64,000 bases of DNA from Euleptes europaea. Its lineage: Eukaryota; Chordata; Lepidosauria; Squamata; Sphaerodactylidae. The position numbers and the translations under genes were made by a program. This document shows positions 30,812 to 42,394 of the stretch, piece by piece. Each line of letters begins with the position of its first letter. The first letter of the stretch is position 1. Location: NCBI RefSeq assembly GCF_029931775.1, contig NC_079316.1, positions 70,404,064 through 70,468,063 of the forward strand. The letters are read 5' to 3'. Under the pieces are notes generated by a model. That model ran no database searches, was not told the origin of the DNA, and saw only the letters and a program-made list of their open reading frames with translations.

Positions 30812-32240
30812 TAAAACAATCTAAACATCACTAAAACAATCTAAAACATCACTAATTAACATCACTAATTAATAAAACCTATACTGATGGCACCCAGATC
30901 TACCTTGGGAGGGCAGAAAAGTTCAAGGATGTTGTCAACTCTGGGTGAGCTACTGACTCTTTTTTATTCTGTACTGAAATTCTCCTTATCATGATGTTAA
31001 AGTGGAAGGTTTGTGTTTTGTTTTTGAACGTTCCCTTTAAGAGTCTTCCTATACAGCATTCTTATTCCTAAGGTCTCATTAGCGCAGGGCTTTCTGTGGT
31101 GGTACTCACCAGTACTGAGTACCAGATCCTTTTTGGTGGGCTGTTCCAAATCCTGAGGGGGAAATGACGCAACCTAAAGGGGGGTAGTTTTGGTGCCTGT
31201 ATAATACATGTTTGGTATAAAAATAAGGACCCCATTTTAGATATTAATAGGTATACATGTTTGTGATATTGAGCTATTTCCCCATCATGTCTAGACTGAT
31301 CCCAAGATACACTGACAGCCAGTGCCTTTTTCTAAACAAATTATATTGCTATCTGCTACAATATAATATAGAATCACCTTTAGAAAGCCTATTATTTCTA
31401 GATCAGCTCCCACATTAACAATGCCATCCTAAGCAGTTACACATTAACAATGCCATTCTAAACAGAGTTCTAAGCCCATCGACTTCAATGGACCCTTGAA
31501 GTCAATGGGCTTAGAAGGATGAAACCCTGCCAAGGGTTATACCTGTAAGGTTTGTGTTCTTGCTGCATCCCTTCCAGTACCAAGGTGATTCTCCAGTACA
31601 GAGCATATTCTTCTGACTCTAGGCACTTTCTGTCTCAAAAAAAATTGCTAGCATGAGATTAGGTGCCTAGTACCAGAGGAATTTGCTCCGCAACAGAGGA
31701 CAGGACCCCCACAACAGATGGAAGCAAAGCATAGGATTTGGTTCAGCCCTTGCAGCAGCCCCATTCACACCTTGGAGTTGCAGGGCTACAAGAGGGCAAA
31801 GGCAACCAGCCAAGTGCAAAGGAGCCACTGGACACACTGTCATAGGCTGCCCACCTGTTGTTTCACAGGAGTAGGGGTGCATTTGCCAGCACCAAAGCAG
31901 CACCAGACCTTACAGCCCACCCCAGAGGATCAGTTCCATGGAGGTCATGGCTACAAGGGTGTTGATGTGCCTTGACAGGGCAAGAAAAAGGAACCTGGAT
32001 GGGGCTTGGCTGGGAAACTGAAAAGACACTGGGGATAAAAGGACTGGAAAGAAGGAGCAGGAGCTCTGAGAAAGGCAAGCTAGTTGGGTTGCCAGGGAGG
32101 ATCTTGGGGAGCGGGTGCAAGGGGTGGCGATCAGTGTACATGCACAATGTCGTCAATTCCAGCACAATGCAGAAGCACTGGCATTACGCTGGGGGAGCAC
32201 TCTAGCACTTGCCCCAAAAACTCTGTGATTTCCTCCCGCC
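30812..32240. other. Mostly unique DNA with one near-perfect palindrome
   Basis: 31425-31535 holds a palindromic repeat: TAAGCCCATCGACTTCAATG and its inverted arm CTTGAAGTCAATGGGCTTA. Open frames at 31667-32205 have no recognisable domain. No gene is supported. Confidence 0.45.
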
Positions 32241-32242
32241 AA

Positions 32243-32639
32243 TAGGGTTGCTAACCTCCATGTAGTAGCTGGAGATCTCCTGCTATTACAACTGATCTCC
32301 AGCTAGGGTTGCCAGGTCCCTTTTCGCAACTGGTGGGAGATTTTTGGGGCGGAGCCTGAAGAGGGCAGGGTTTGGGGAGGGACTTCAATGTCATAGAGTC
32401 CAATTGCCAAAGCAAAAAAAAACTGGAGATCAGTTGTAATAGCAGGAGATCTCAAGCTAGTACTTGGAGGTTGGCAACCCTATCTCCAGCTGATAGAGAT
32501 CAGTTCACCTGGAGAAAATGACCGCTTTGCCAGTTGGACTCTATGGCATTAAAGTCCCTCCCCTAACCCAAACCCCGCCCTCCTCAAGCTCCTCCCCAAA
32601 AACCTCCCACTGGTGGCGAAGAGGGACCTGGCAGCCCTA
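32243..32639 (-). mobile_element. TAGGGTTGCC MITE interrupted by another copy of itself
   Basis: The outer copy runs from TAGGGTTGCTAACCTCC to GGCAGCCCTA. It is split at 32304-32482 by an opposite-oriented copy; with that removed its two parts join within GATCTCCAGCTGATAGAG. Confidence 0.95.
32304..32482 (+). mobile_element. TAGGGTTGCC MITE nested in the same family, perfect 8-bp target duplication
   Basis: The inner copy runs from TAGGGTTGCCAGGTCCC to GGCAACCCTA and is flanked by TCTCCAGC on both sides (32296-32303 and 32483-32490). It lacks about 25 bp of the core, replaced by an A-run near 32416. Confidence 0.95.
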
Positions 32640-33560
32640 CTGGAAACCCTAATTTGATCTGCTGTAGAATTATTTGTTTATTTTAAACATTTGTGTGCCA
32701 TTTTTCCGCCAGATGTAGGGTCCCCAAGGTGGCAAATTATGAAAACATTAAAACAGCATTAAAGATAAAGATTAAATAAAACATATAAACGCATTAAATA
32801 AAAACATATAAACTCATAAACAGGAAGGAGGGCAAACCAGAGTCAGTGAGCAAATGCCAAATAAAACACATAGAGTGAAAATGTATTGTTAATAATGCCG
32901 AAGAATATATTGCAAGCAAGTTGGAATAAGACGCATAATCACTGATGATTGCACAATACTAAACTCTGAAATAGGAAAATGCAAAATATTATTTTTAGTA
33001 AGGACATCGTCTTGTAATAATCATTCTACGGAGAGTGAAAATGAACAATTGATTATGCACGACAGAACTGTATTTTCATAGCCATTATGGAAACAAGCTT
33101 CACAAACAGGCCTGTACATTATGAGGCATATCTCAGTTCTGTGCATTCCTTCTGATGGTTATTGTAGCCTCTAGTTACAAACAAAAGATTGTTGCGGCTT
33201 AAGTTTGGGGCATTTCTTTTCTTTTTATTTACAAAATGTATATCTTACCTTCCTACCTTCACAAGGGCCACCAGTAGTGGCATGTATCAGGGGAAAGGGA
33301 ATGCAAATGTATTTCACAGTGAGGGGTTTAGGGAGCAGAGTGGCTTTTGTGTGTCCATCTCTGCATGGAAGGCACACAGAGATTTCCCACATTCCTGCAT
33401 CACCACCTTGTCCTGCCTCATTCCAGCCCCAAACAGCAGCAGGGCTATTCCTCTGAGCACATCCTTTGACACCAGGAAGTATTTTTCTGAGGGTCAGAAG
33501 ACACCACAGGGACAGAGAAGAATGTGGAAAACCTCCTCACTCCATACATGGATGATTGGA
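32640..33560. other. Unique-looking DNA, with a short LINE/SINE tail at its start
   Basis: 32670-32900 is A/T-rich, with TTTGTGTGCCATTTTTCCGC and AAATAAAACATATAAAC words like a reverse-oriented LINE/SINE tail. A 144-codon frame at 33189-33623 has no recognisable domain and runs into a MITE. Confidence 0.4.
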
Positions 33561-33567
33561 TACAGGC

Positions 33568-33781
33568 TAGGGTTGCCAGCTCCAGGTTGGGAAATACCTG
33601 GAGATTTTGGGGGTGGAGCCTGAGGAGGGTGGGGTTTGGGGAGGGACTTCAATGATGTATACTGCCATATAATCCACATTCCAAAGCGGCCATTTTCTCC
33701 AGGTGAACTGAACGCTGTCACCTGGAGATCAGTTGTAATAGCAGGAGATCTCCAGCCACCATGGGGAGATTGGCAACCCTA
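33568..33781 (+). mobile_element. TAGGGTTGCC MITE copy, full length
   Basis: It runs from TAGGGTTGCCAGCTCCAGG to GGCAACCCTA. Its left half uses the GGTTGGGAAATACCTGGAG variant instead of the GTCCCTCTTTGCC variant, so the family has at least two sub-types. Confidence 0.95.
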
Positions 33782-33856
33782 GCTCCCTTGGGTCTGCCCA
33801 CAATTGGTGGAGACTTTTGAAGTTGCCCTTTGAAGGCTGGCACCTGGGGCGGTGGT

Positions 33857-34071
33857 GGAAAGTGCCATCAAGTCGCAGCCAACGTATGGTGACCCCGTGG
33901 GGTTTTCAAGACAAAAGACGTTCTGAGGTGGCTTGCCATTACCTGCCTTTGCATAGCAACCCTGGACTTCCTTGGATTTCTCGCATCCAAATACTCACCA
34001 GGGCCAACCTTGCTTAGCTTCCCAGATCTGATGTGATTGGGCTAGCATGGGTTAGCCAGATCAGGGCCTGT
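33857..34071 (-). mobile_element. 5S rRNA-derived SINE
   Basis: Same order as the copy at 24923-25143, in reverse: AAAGTGCCATCAAGTCGC at the 3' end, and AAGCTAAGCAAGG on the minus strand from the 5S-like head. It is more diverged and no target duplication was found. Confidence 0.85.
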
Positions 34072-34890
34072 GAGTACGACAAAAACAGAGTTAAGGACCA
34101 TCATGTATATGGCTTTCTCTGGCCTGCCAACATTAGCCTGAAATGGCATGGTGTTTTGAAAGAATTACCGGGTGTACTTAAAAAAGGAGAAGAAGAGGAA
34201 TTTTTTTGAAAAGGTGAAGGACACAACAACAGTCATCCAAACATTGTACTAAATAGGTAAATTAAATAGATTTCAATGTCAATTGTGGCGCTGCAGGGGT
34301 CCCCCCCCCAACACTGACTGTAGAAAAGAGGAAATGATTTCACTTGAACACAGATGGAATCTTTCTATCATGTACAGCCAGAACACCAGAAACATACAAG
34401 AAGCAAAACAGTTGTCAATATTTAGAAAGTTTCAAGGTTATGTTTTCTTCCTGCCGTTTTTGTTTTTTCTAGGATAACTGGTGTGAGTACAAGCAGTCAA
34501 GGAGACTAAAGAGGAATAGAAAAAACAAACGGGATTGTGGGAAAGTACAAAAAGGAAGGGAAAGGGCAAGAGCTAATGTTTATTCAAACCAACGATGACC
34601 TTGGATTTAAGGATACTTTGGGAAGCTTCAAAGAAGGAGATCATCTGAGGTTTGCATACCTGCCAACATTTGAAAATTCCAGAGGGAGTTTTTTGGTTTC
34701 TTCCTTTTACTTTGAAGATCACCACCACTGCGCCTCTAACCTATGAAGCAAGGAAAACCAAGAAAACTATTATCTATATTTGTTTTTAGTTTGGTTACCA
34801 TGGTAAGAACATTGAGGCACTTCTTATGGGCATTCTTCAAGGCTGGCTGATATATAATATATTGTTCTACTTATGAAGTGAACTTCAGGA
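34072..34890. other. Unique-looking DNA, nothing recognised
   Basis: A/T-rich sequence. Short open frames are present, with no domain or conservation that I can point to. Confidence 0.45.
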
Positions 34891-34898
34891 ATCTTTAG

Positions 34899-35760
34899 CT
34901 AACTGGCAAATGAGTTTTTAACCTGTCCCTGTTTGAGTGTATGGGGCAAGGTAGGAGTTCCCATCAATGGGCAACCGTTACATTTTGCAAATTCATGGAT
35001 CCCAGTCTGAATATATGGGTTCAGGAGACATGTGGTGGGCCTAACAGCTGCCAGGATCCTGTCAACATCTGCCTGGGAGAGCCAACTGAAATGGTCTGAT
35101 GTTGGACCTGAAGATGGCCAAGGGTCCTCCAGTTCATTTACTGGATCAATGTTGGCGGGGAGGTCATGGCGGAGCGACAAGATTTTATCCACAAAATAGC
35201 TTCCAAAAGCCTCATGGGTAATAGCCAAATTAGAATTTGGATGTCCCTCCAAGAGGGACATAAGAGACCTAATTATTTTAAACAATTGAGCTGGGCGAGA
35301 TGCAATGGGGGCCACATAGTAACTTTTCTTTTTGTATTGAATATTGTGACGGCCTATGGCTATACAATAAAACTTTACTAGTAGTAGTAGTAGTAACCTT
35401 TCTTTGCAGCCTTCATTGCCACCTCATAGGCTTTCATAAGCGTCCTATAAGATATTCTTGTAGCTTCATCACGAGCCCATCACCAAACTCACTCTTGCCA
35501 TCTAAGCTCCCCCTTCTTACTCCAGAGCTCCACAGTGTACCACAGGGCTCGCTTCGCACAGAGGCGAAAAGGGCGTCAGGGTGCGAGTTCATCGACGGCT
35601 TCAGAGAAACAGCCATGCCAATCCTTAACCAGCTCAACAAAGGAACCGCCAGGGAGAATCAGATCCCACAGAGCAATTTTACATTGTTTATTGGAGGCCC
35701 TTGCTCTCGGATCGAATTGCTTTTTACAGTTCGTATTCTGCCTTCAGTCTCAGTCAGAGA
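34899..35760 (-). mobile_element. L2/CR1-like LINE fragment (region before the reverse transcriptase)
   Basis: The minus strand encodes LFKIIRSLMSLLEGHPNSN, EAFGSYFVDKILSLRHDL and WLSQADVDRILAAVRPTTC, the spacer between endonuclease and reverse transcriptase in L2/CR1 LINEs. The part at 35400-35760 reads as its upstream continuation. A plus-strand LINE tail (GCCTATGGCTATACAATAAA with TAG triplets, 35352-35394) is inserted between the parts. Confidence 0.65.
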
Positions 35761-35769
35761 GGAGGGCTG

Positions 35770-37780
35770 CATATAAAGTTAATAAGAAGCCTCTAGTCTT
35801 CTTGTTTACTGCACAATTTTGTGCAGCTTTATCACTCTTACTCCCTGTTTTCTTTCTCCGCTTTAGCTTACTCCTGAGTACCTTGCCCACCATCCTGTTT
35901 CAAATGCATGTTTTGCCCCCACAAACCCAGACATTCTGAACTCGACAAGAGGAAAAATAGCGTGGGAAGTGATTTGAAGTGAGGGCACAGCAGGCCAGAG
36001 ACACCCACTCCCTCCCTCTTCACTTACGCCCTCTCATTTCCCTTCTGAAGCAGCTTCGCTTTTCCCCCCCCAAAGTGTTGGGGCACTGGTGTATACACCA
36101 GCATTTATACAAATCCTTTTTTTGACCCCCAACTTTACATAATATTCCAAATGCATCAACTGACATTTTAATTCTTTATTTCAAATGATCTCTAGCATGG
36201 AACTTATCTTTGTCCACTGTTGCCACCTACTGATGTTTTCTGTCCGCTGTTCACCATGATGCTTATCCTAGATGTTTATCCACCAGGTGCTTAAATCTTC
36301 TCTGCCAGCCATTCCTTGGCTTCAATTGACTACCACCCCCTACAGCTGTTTCCCACAAACAGGGAAAGAAAACAGGGCTGTGAATGGTTTGGACCTGTAT
36401 TTTTCTAGCTCAGGCTAAAAATATGAATCCTCTAACTAGAGCAGGAGAAGGTGAACATTTTCCTGTGTGCAGCAGTCTCTCCAAATGGCCTCCACAAGTA
36501 AATAAGCTCCAAAAACAGAGCCATACACCTGCTGACGGTCCATCTGCACAAATTAATGCATGCATGTGGCTTGAATCAGGATGGACAGAGATTACCATTG
36601 AAAGCCCAGTTTAAAAAAAAACCTGTATTTAATTCCTCTTGTCCTCTTTTCATCTCATCTGCTTTCTATCTCTAGATTTTTATCTTGTCTACCTATTCCT
36701 CTGGCTCTCACCCTTGACTCTAATTTTTGTTTTAATTAAATTCTTCCAAAGATGCACACGCTTAACCAAGATTTACATTGAGAAGAAAACCTACTCAACA
36801 GACAGGGTTCTTTGCCTCTAGCTTTCAGGAACACACTTATTATTCCATTTTTGGCCATCTGTGCAAGTTCTTGTTTTCTTTTTTCTGCACATAAACTAAC
36901 AGGCAAACAGAGAACTAAAACAAACATAGCAGAAGGATTAAGTTTAAGGATGCTGTACATGTGGATTCTGGCTTCGAGAAATCTGAGGGGCTTCCGATAG
37001 TATTAAGCATCATGACTTTCCTTAAGGAACCCTGGGAACAACAGCTGTGTATGGCTCTCTGACAGCGAATATTCTTCACCTTCACAAATAGTGAGGGTCA
37101 TGAAAGCTTATGCTACAATACATTTGTGAGCTTTTAGGTGCCACAAGATTCTTGTTGTGTTATTGACTCTATTTGTCTCCTGTGTCTCAAGCAAAAGAGA
37201 GGAGACCTAAAATATTCTGAACTATCCCTCAGAACTTGAGGGGTGATAAGTTCAGGGAAAAAACCCACAAAGATCATGAATCAATCTGCACATTTATGTG
37301 GTGTCTATCAGTAAGTTAAAATATCAGCCTTCTAGTTCTTCAGATCCAGGACTTACTTTACAAACTGCTGTATTGCACAACGTATGGAAACAGACAGCAG
37401 TGGCAACCTGAGCATCCAAATTGGTTAGCTGGTAACCAGCTGAGAGAAAGGCACTGTTTTTCTGAGTGTGTACGGATGTGTGTCAGTGATAAACAGAGAT
37501 CATTCACCAGGCCACGAAAGCCATCTCTGTTCTATAGGTGCATGTGAAGCTGGATTGAAATGGGTCATGGGCAGATGTGTCATTCAGGGATCTCTGAAAT
37601 TGCCAGAACCTTGCTTAGAAAAGGTAGGCTTGAAACCGATAATTGGCCATAACTTCTCAATTCACAGATTATTTTTTTAGCAAGCAGTCTAATCAGTTAG
37701 TGGGTTGGAGGTGGGTACTTAACTTTGCTGTGTTGTTCACCACCAATTCTCCTCTGAAAATGTCACCAATCATTTTTCCT
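35770..37780. other. Mostly unique DNA, no gene seen
   Basis: 37090-37175 shares the AAAGCTTATGCTACAATACA ... AGGTGCCACAAGATTC layout of an amniote interspersed repeat. 37385-37470 resembles 7205-7300. The rest is unclassified. Confidence 0.4.
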
Positions 37781-37784
37781 GTAG

Positions 37785-37872
37785 TTAGGCTCAAAAACTA
37801 AGCAGGGTCGGTATTAGCCCTACTGGGTTGCCATAAGTCAGCTGTTATTTGATGGCACTTTACACACACAGG
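37785..37872 (+). mobile_element. 5S rRNA-derived SINE, internally deleted fragment
   Basis: AACTAAGCAGGGTCGG from the 5S part is followed directly by GGTTGCCATAAGTCAGCTG and TGATGGCACTTTACACAC from the 3' end. Confidence 0.75.
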
Positions 37873-38128
37873 CTCTGAAGAAGTCTACTGTGAGAAAAAA
37901 TGTCATGGGGAAGGAACAATTCGCTGGGGACAATCCTGTAGAACCTCCCTTGCAAATGCTTTCTGCCCTTATAGTCATGTTAACTGACAGACACCTATTT
38001 ACTGTATAGTGTAGACCTCAGGACTACTGAAGCACCTTGGAGTGAAACAGAGTTCTGGCTTTAGTGAAAGGATAAAATGTGCTTTTGAGAAAACAGTCAC
38101 AGATCTGTGGGTGAGCAGGTTTATGGTG

Positions 38129-38738
38129 GAAGAAGAAGAAGAAGAAGAAGAAGAAGAAGAGTTGGTTTTTATATGCCCACTTAAGGAAGAATGAAACCGG
38201 CTTACAATCACCTTCCCTTCCCCTCCCCACAACCAGGGCCGGATTTAGGTTTGATGAGCCCCTAAGCTATTGAAGGTAATGGGGCCCTTTATATGTCCAG
38301 CTGTCCTTTGTCAACAACAAATTCTCACTGTTTTTTGTGTGGAATATATGCTATATGGTAATTTATGGACCTAATAGCCACATAACAAAATATGTATTTT
38401 ATCAAAGTAATTGTTGAACTGAAGTACAATTAAGAAGTATATTAATAGTGAAATAATTATTATTTCCTTTAATTTTGGGGGGCCCCCAAGAGAGTGGGGC
38501 CCTAAGCTATAGCTTGTTTAGTTTATACATAAATCCAGCACTGCCCACAACAGACACCCTGTGAGGTAGGTGGGACTGAGAGAGCTCTAACAGAGCTGTA
38601 ACTTGCCCAATGTCACCCAGCTGGCTTCGTGTGTAGGAGTGGGGAAACAAATCCAATTCACTAGATTAGCCTCTGCCACTCATGTGGAGGAGTGGGGAAT
38701 CCAACCTGATTCTCCAGATCAGAGTCCACTCCTCCAAA
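38129..38738 (-). mobile_element. CTT-tailed SINE interrupted by a hAT MITE, head missing
   Basis: The tail GAA array (38130-38160) and TTGGTTTTTATATGCC begin the copy. After the insertion at 38234-38543 it resumes with ACAGACACCCTGTGAGG. It ends at AGAGTCCACTCCTCC, before the tRNA A-box region. Confidence 0.9.
38234..38543. mobile_element. hAT MITE with perfect 8-bp target duplication
   Basis: A 310-bp element with ends CAGGGCCGGATTTAGG and TAAATCCAGCACTG (inverted), flanked by CCCACAAC at 38226-38233 and 38544-38551. Its body is A/T-rich and edged by GGGGCCCT words. It lies inside the SINE at 38129-38738. Confidence 0.9.
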
Positions 38739-38739
38739 G

Positions 38740-39205
38740 GGAAACTGAATCCCAGCTTGAGTTTGCCATTTGGTCAAGCTATCAGAGGAACTAATTTTAA
38801 TTTCCCTGCTTGGCACCTTAACCTCCTGACCCAAACTTTTGAAGTCATTTGCCAGAAGCAAGCGGGGGGGGGGGCTTTAAACCTGAACCCCAAAATCAGA
38901 TTGAGCTGAACAAGAAACTCCCCAGGCTGCATGATAATCTGGAACCGTGTTGGCTGGAACCGGGGTTCTGTGCCAAGATGCTATTATCTAAGGTAAACCT
39001 TGCCAGGCTGTGCAGGATGCTCGGTTTGCACCCACTCCTGCAAGAAGAATGCAGAGATTCTGTTGTAGGTATAGGAATTAGTTAGCAAGGGTTCTGTTCT
39101 GATAATTCTGCCTATAATTCTCTGGCAATTGATTTATTCCCAGTTATCTGCGTTTTCTAGGTTTGTGTGTAATTATTGTGTATAGTAATTAAAGTTAGTG
39201 TTATT
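38740..39205. other. Unclassified DNA, no gene seen
   Basis: No repeat or gene call is supported. A G-run lies at about 38863-38872. Confidence 0.4.
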
Positions 39206-39209
39206 CTCA

Positions 39210-39355
39210 GGGTGCTTTCACACATGCTGAATAATGCACTTTCATTCCACTTTCAATGCACTTTAATGATCATTTGCAAGTGGATTTTGCAGTTTCGCAC
39301 AGTAAAATCCAGCTGCAAAGTGCACTGAAAGTGGATTGAAAGCACATTATTTGGG
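39210..39355. mobile_element. Palindromic GGNGCTTTCACAC MITE, degraded
   Basis: GGTGCTTTCACACATGCTGA, AATGCACTTTCATTCCAC and the inverted GTGGATTGAAAGCACATTA match the better copy at 62525-62676. The right terminus has decayed. Confidence 0.65.
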
Positions 39356-39618
39356 GTACCATTCCACCCAGGCTACTTTACTTCCCAGTGACCAAGTACT
39401 CAGTGCTCAAGAAGGAGAGCTCTGTCAGATATAGACCGAAAGAGAAAGAAGAGGGGGGGAAGACATCTGACGGGTCTCCGTTTCTTTCTCATACCCAGGC
39501 ACACTACACTCCTGGTGAAGTTAAATGTGACTCACAGAAGATCAAACCCTGCCAGAAATTTTGTTAGTCTTTAAGGTGCTACTGCAATCTTGCTCTTTTC
39601 CACACTCCTGATGTTCAA

Positions 39619-39922
39619 GGCCTTTTATGCTTGGCTGTTTCCCTCGTGATCATTCTCTGACGACTTTGGATCTTTGTTTGGATTATACCTGCCGTTTCCG
39701 ACCGCCAGAGGTCGCCTCGCTCGCCCCCTGCGTTTCTCCGCATTTCGCCTGCATTTTCAAATCCGAGATAAAACAGGTCTCTGAAAATGCGTGCAAAACA
39801 CAGGAAAACGCAGGGGGAGAGCGAGGCGACCTCTGATGGTCAGAAACGGCATGCATAATCAAAAGGATGCCCCGAAGCCGTCGGAGGGGTGACGGCGAGA
39901 GAAACAGCCAAGCATAAAAGGC
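39619..39922. mobile_element. Long palindromic (foldback) MITE, about 304 bp
   Basis: GGCCTTTTATGCTTGGCTGT at the left end is the inverted repeat of ACAGCCAAGCATAAAAGGCC at the right end. Inner arms also pair: AGGTCGCCTCGCTC near 39709 and GAGCGAGGCGACCT near 39820, around a loop near 39765. CAA precedes and, allowing one extra C, follows the element, hinting at a 3-bp target duplication. Confidence 0.75.
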
Positions 39923-40166
39923 CCAAGAGAACCAAGGGAAAGCATAACAAAGAGGAAGGAATTCTTTCGATGGTGGTGGCTTAGCTACTGAAGGACCATC
40001 TTCAGGAAAATTGGGGGATGGGAAGGGGAAAGCTTTTAAAAAACAACCAGTCCCCTTGGTGCTCAGCAAACCTTGGCTCAGGGATGCTGGAGGATCAAGT
40101 AGGTGGTTGTGACACTACTGGGTCCTAGGAGGCAATGATTCTTCCACAGTCTTTGGTCTGGCTAGG
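39923..40166. other. Unclassified DNA
   Basis: Nothing recognised between the foldback element and the next MITE. Confidence 0.4.
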
Positions 40167-40174
40167 CTTCCTAT

Positions 40175-40419
40175 TAGGGTTGCCAGTTCCGGGTTGGGAA
40201 ATACCTGGAGATTTTGGGAGCAGAGCCTGAGGAGGGCGCGGTTTGGAGAGGGGAGGGGCTTCAGTGCCATAGAGTCCAAATGCCAATGCAGCCATTTTCT
40301 CCAGGTGAACCGATCTCTATCAGCTGGAGATCAGTTGTAATAGCAGGAGATCGCCAGCCACCACCTGGAGATTGGCAACCCTATTTAAGATGTTAACCAC
40401 CTGGAGGTTGGCATCCCTG
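40175..40419 (+). mobile_element. TAGGGTTGCC MITE with duplicated right end, perfect 8-bp target duplication
   Basis: A standard copy reaches GGCAACCCTA at 40383, then a second terminus follows: CCACCTGGAGGTTGGCATCC ending CTG at 40419. CTTCCTAT flanks the larger unit (40167-40174 and 40420-40427), so the outer, duplicated end was the one used in transposition. Confidence 0.9.
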
Positions 40420-40429
40420 CTTCCTATGC

Positions 40430-42095
40430 ATCCACAACCTCTGCTGGACAGCATGAAGTGAGACTTCGTCAACCATGACCAAGTGACAGAAGCACATGAT
40501 ACTCTTTGGCTTGGGCTGGAAAGGTACCTTTTTGAGTTAGAAAATGACTGAAACAGAACGGTTTTTAAAACATGTGTATATTAAAATGAGATTATGAGAA
40601 GGAAGCTTTAGAACAGAAGACTGTGTTCGCTCAGTCTTGTGCGCATTCATTGCCAGTTTACTTGTTCTTTGCAACGGTCAAGGCTGTGTAAATAACTTTA
40701 CAGAGAAAATACAAGCAAATTTGTTTTGCAGCTGAAGCTGCCATCCTCTGAGCAGAGGCAAGCAGAATAGCTTAGATCAAAGTTCTATGCAATACTAAGG
40801 CAATCAATAAAAACGCTTGGAACCTTAACTCTAAATTTTATTATTTAGGGCTACAGTCCTGATGTTATCGTAAGGCAGTGTGCGAGTTAAGGGAATACCC
40901 TATAAATAATAATATGCGGTCCTGAAAAGCCCATGGTAAAAAAAATAACTGAATTTGCTTTCAGCATTTTGTCACTGTTAATAAATCACTGTGGCCAAAC
41001 TCCCACCATTTATGACAGGGCCCGTGTCCCTAAAGTGAATTGCGGTCTCATCTCCAATGCTCAATCAGCCATTATCCCGCTCATATTAGAGGGGAGAGCA
41101 GTGCTCTGATTTGTAGGGAAGGCAAGTATGCACATGCTTAGGAAATCATTCAGCAGATCACCAGGAGAAAGCCTCAAAAGTTATATAGCTGTGAGTCGGA
41201 AAGAGACTTAATCATATGAAGAGGTAATAAAATACTATCTTGCATCTGACAAAGGAATCACGACTGACAGCAACCTAAGGCTGTTTGCTTCACAGCTTTC
41301 AACATTTATTCTACCCTGAAGGATGGCTCAAGCAAGACAGAGCAAAAATTTCATGGTTGCTGGTTAAACTACAAAGGGAATATTTGGGAGGGGCTTTTTC
41401 CTGTTCACATATTTTATTTATTTAATATATGGACATCTTTTGCCTATGAAGAATAGAGTCCATGGAAATCCTTATTTCTACCTTGCCTGGTCAAAACTCT
41501 CTCATGTATTTATTTTAAATGTTTGTAAATTACTTTTCTCAAAGGAGACTGAGAAAGGAGGTGGTATTCAAAGCAAAATATATCACAAAAATACTGAAGT
41601 ACATGAAGTTCATCAAAATGACAAATAATTTTTAAAAGCACAACAACCCAACCAATACTGAAACACTCAAGAGCATCCAGCCTGAAGAAGAGTTCTAGAG
41701 AACATGGAAGCCTGCACATTGTTTTGTTTTATTTTGATTGGCGGTCCTAACAAAATGAAGTACACAGTTATAGGTTTTGGAAAGGCCCGCATAAGCAGGG
41801 CCATTTGGCAGCCCCTCCTAAAGCAGGCAGTGAGGGGACAGTTCATACATCCATCGAGAGCCTGTTCCAGAAAAATTACAGAAAATGTTCTGAATAGGAT
41901 GATGCCATACTAATTAAAGAGACTGCTAGGAGAAATGGCTGGGAGAAATATACATCGTGCTTGGTTTAGGAGAGGTTCTCCTTCAGATATGAGAGAGTCC
42001 CAGTCATGAAGAAGTTATAGATCAAAACTAGCACTTTGAACTGTGCTTGAAAATAAACAGGAAGCAGATATATGGGGGGAAAAACCATTTACAAA
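40430..42095. other. Unique-looking DNA, nothing recognised
   Basis: A 1.6-kb A/T-rich, repeat-poor block. The frames at 41440-41913 have no recognisable domain. Confidence 0.5.
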
Positions 42096-42096
42096 A

Positions 42097-42391
42097 AGAA
42101 GAAGGAGAAGAGTTGGTTTTTATATGTCGATTTTCTCTACCTGTTTAACTGGCTTACAATCTCCTTCCCGTCTTCTCCCCAAAACAGACACCTTGTGCGG
42201 TAGGTGGGGCTGAGAGAGTTTGAGAGAACTGTGACTAGCCCAAGCTCACCCAGCTGGCTTCATGTGTAGGAGTGGGGAAACAAATCCAGTTCACCAGATC
42301 AGCCTCCGCCGCTCATGTGGAGGAGTAGGGAATCAAACCCAGTTCTCCAGATCAGAATCCACCGCTCCAAACCACTGCTCTTAACCACTAG
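42097..42391 (-). mobile_element. CTT-tailed SINE
   Basis: From AAGAAGAAGGAGAAGAGTTGG to the head at TTAACCACTAGAACAT. The body is complete and the head slightly eroded. Confidence 0.9.
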
Positions 42392-42394
42392 AAC

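Noticed and set aside
33189-33623. 144-codon plus-strand frame
   Set aside because: No domain recognised; it reads into a MITE at 33568.
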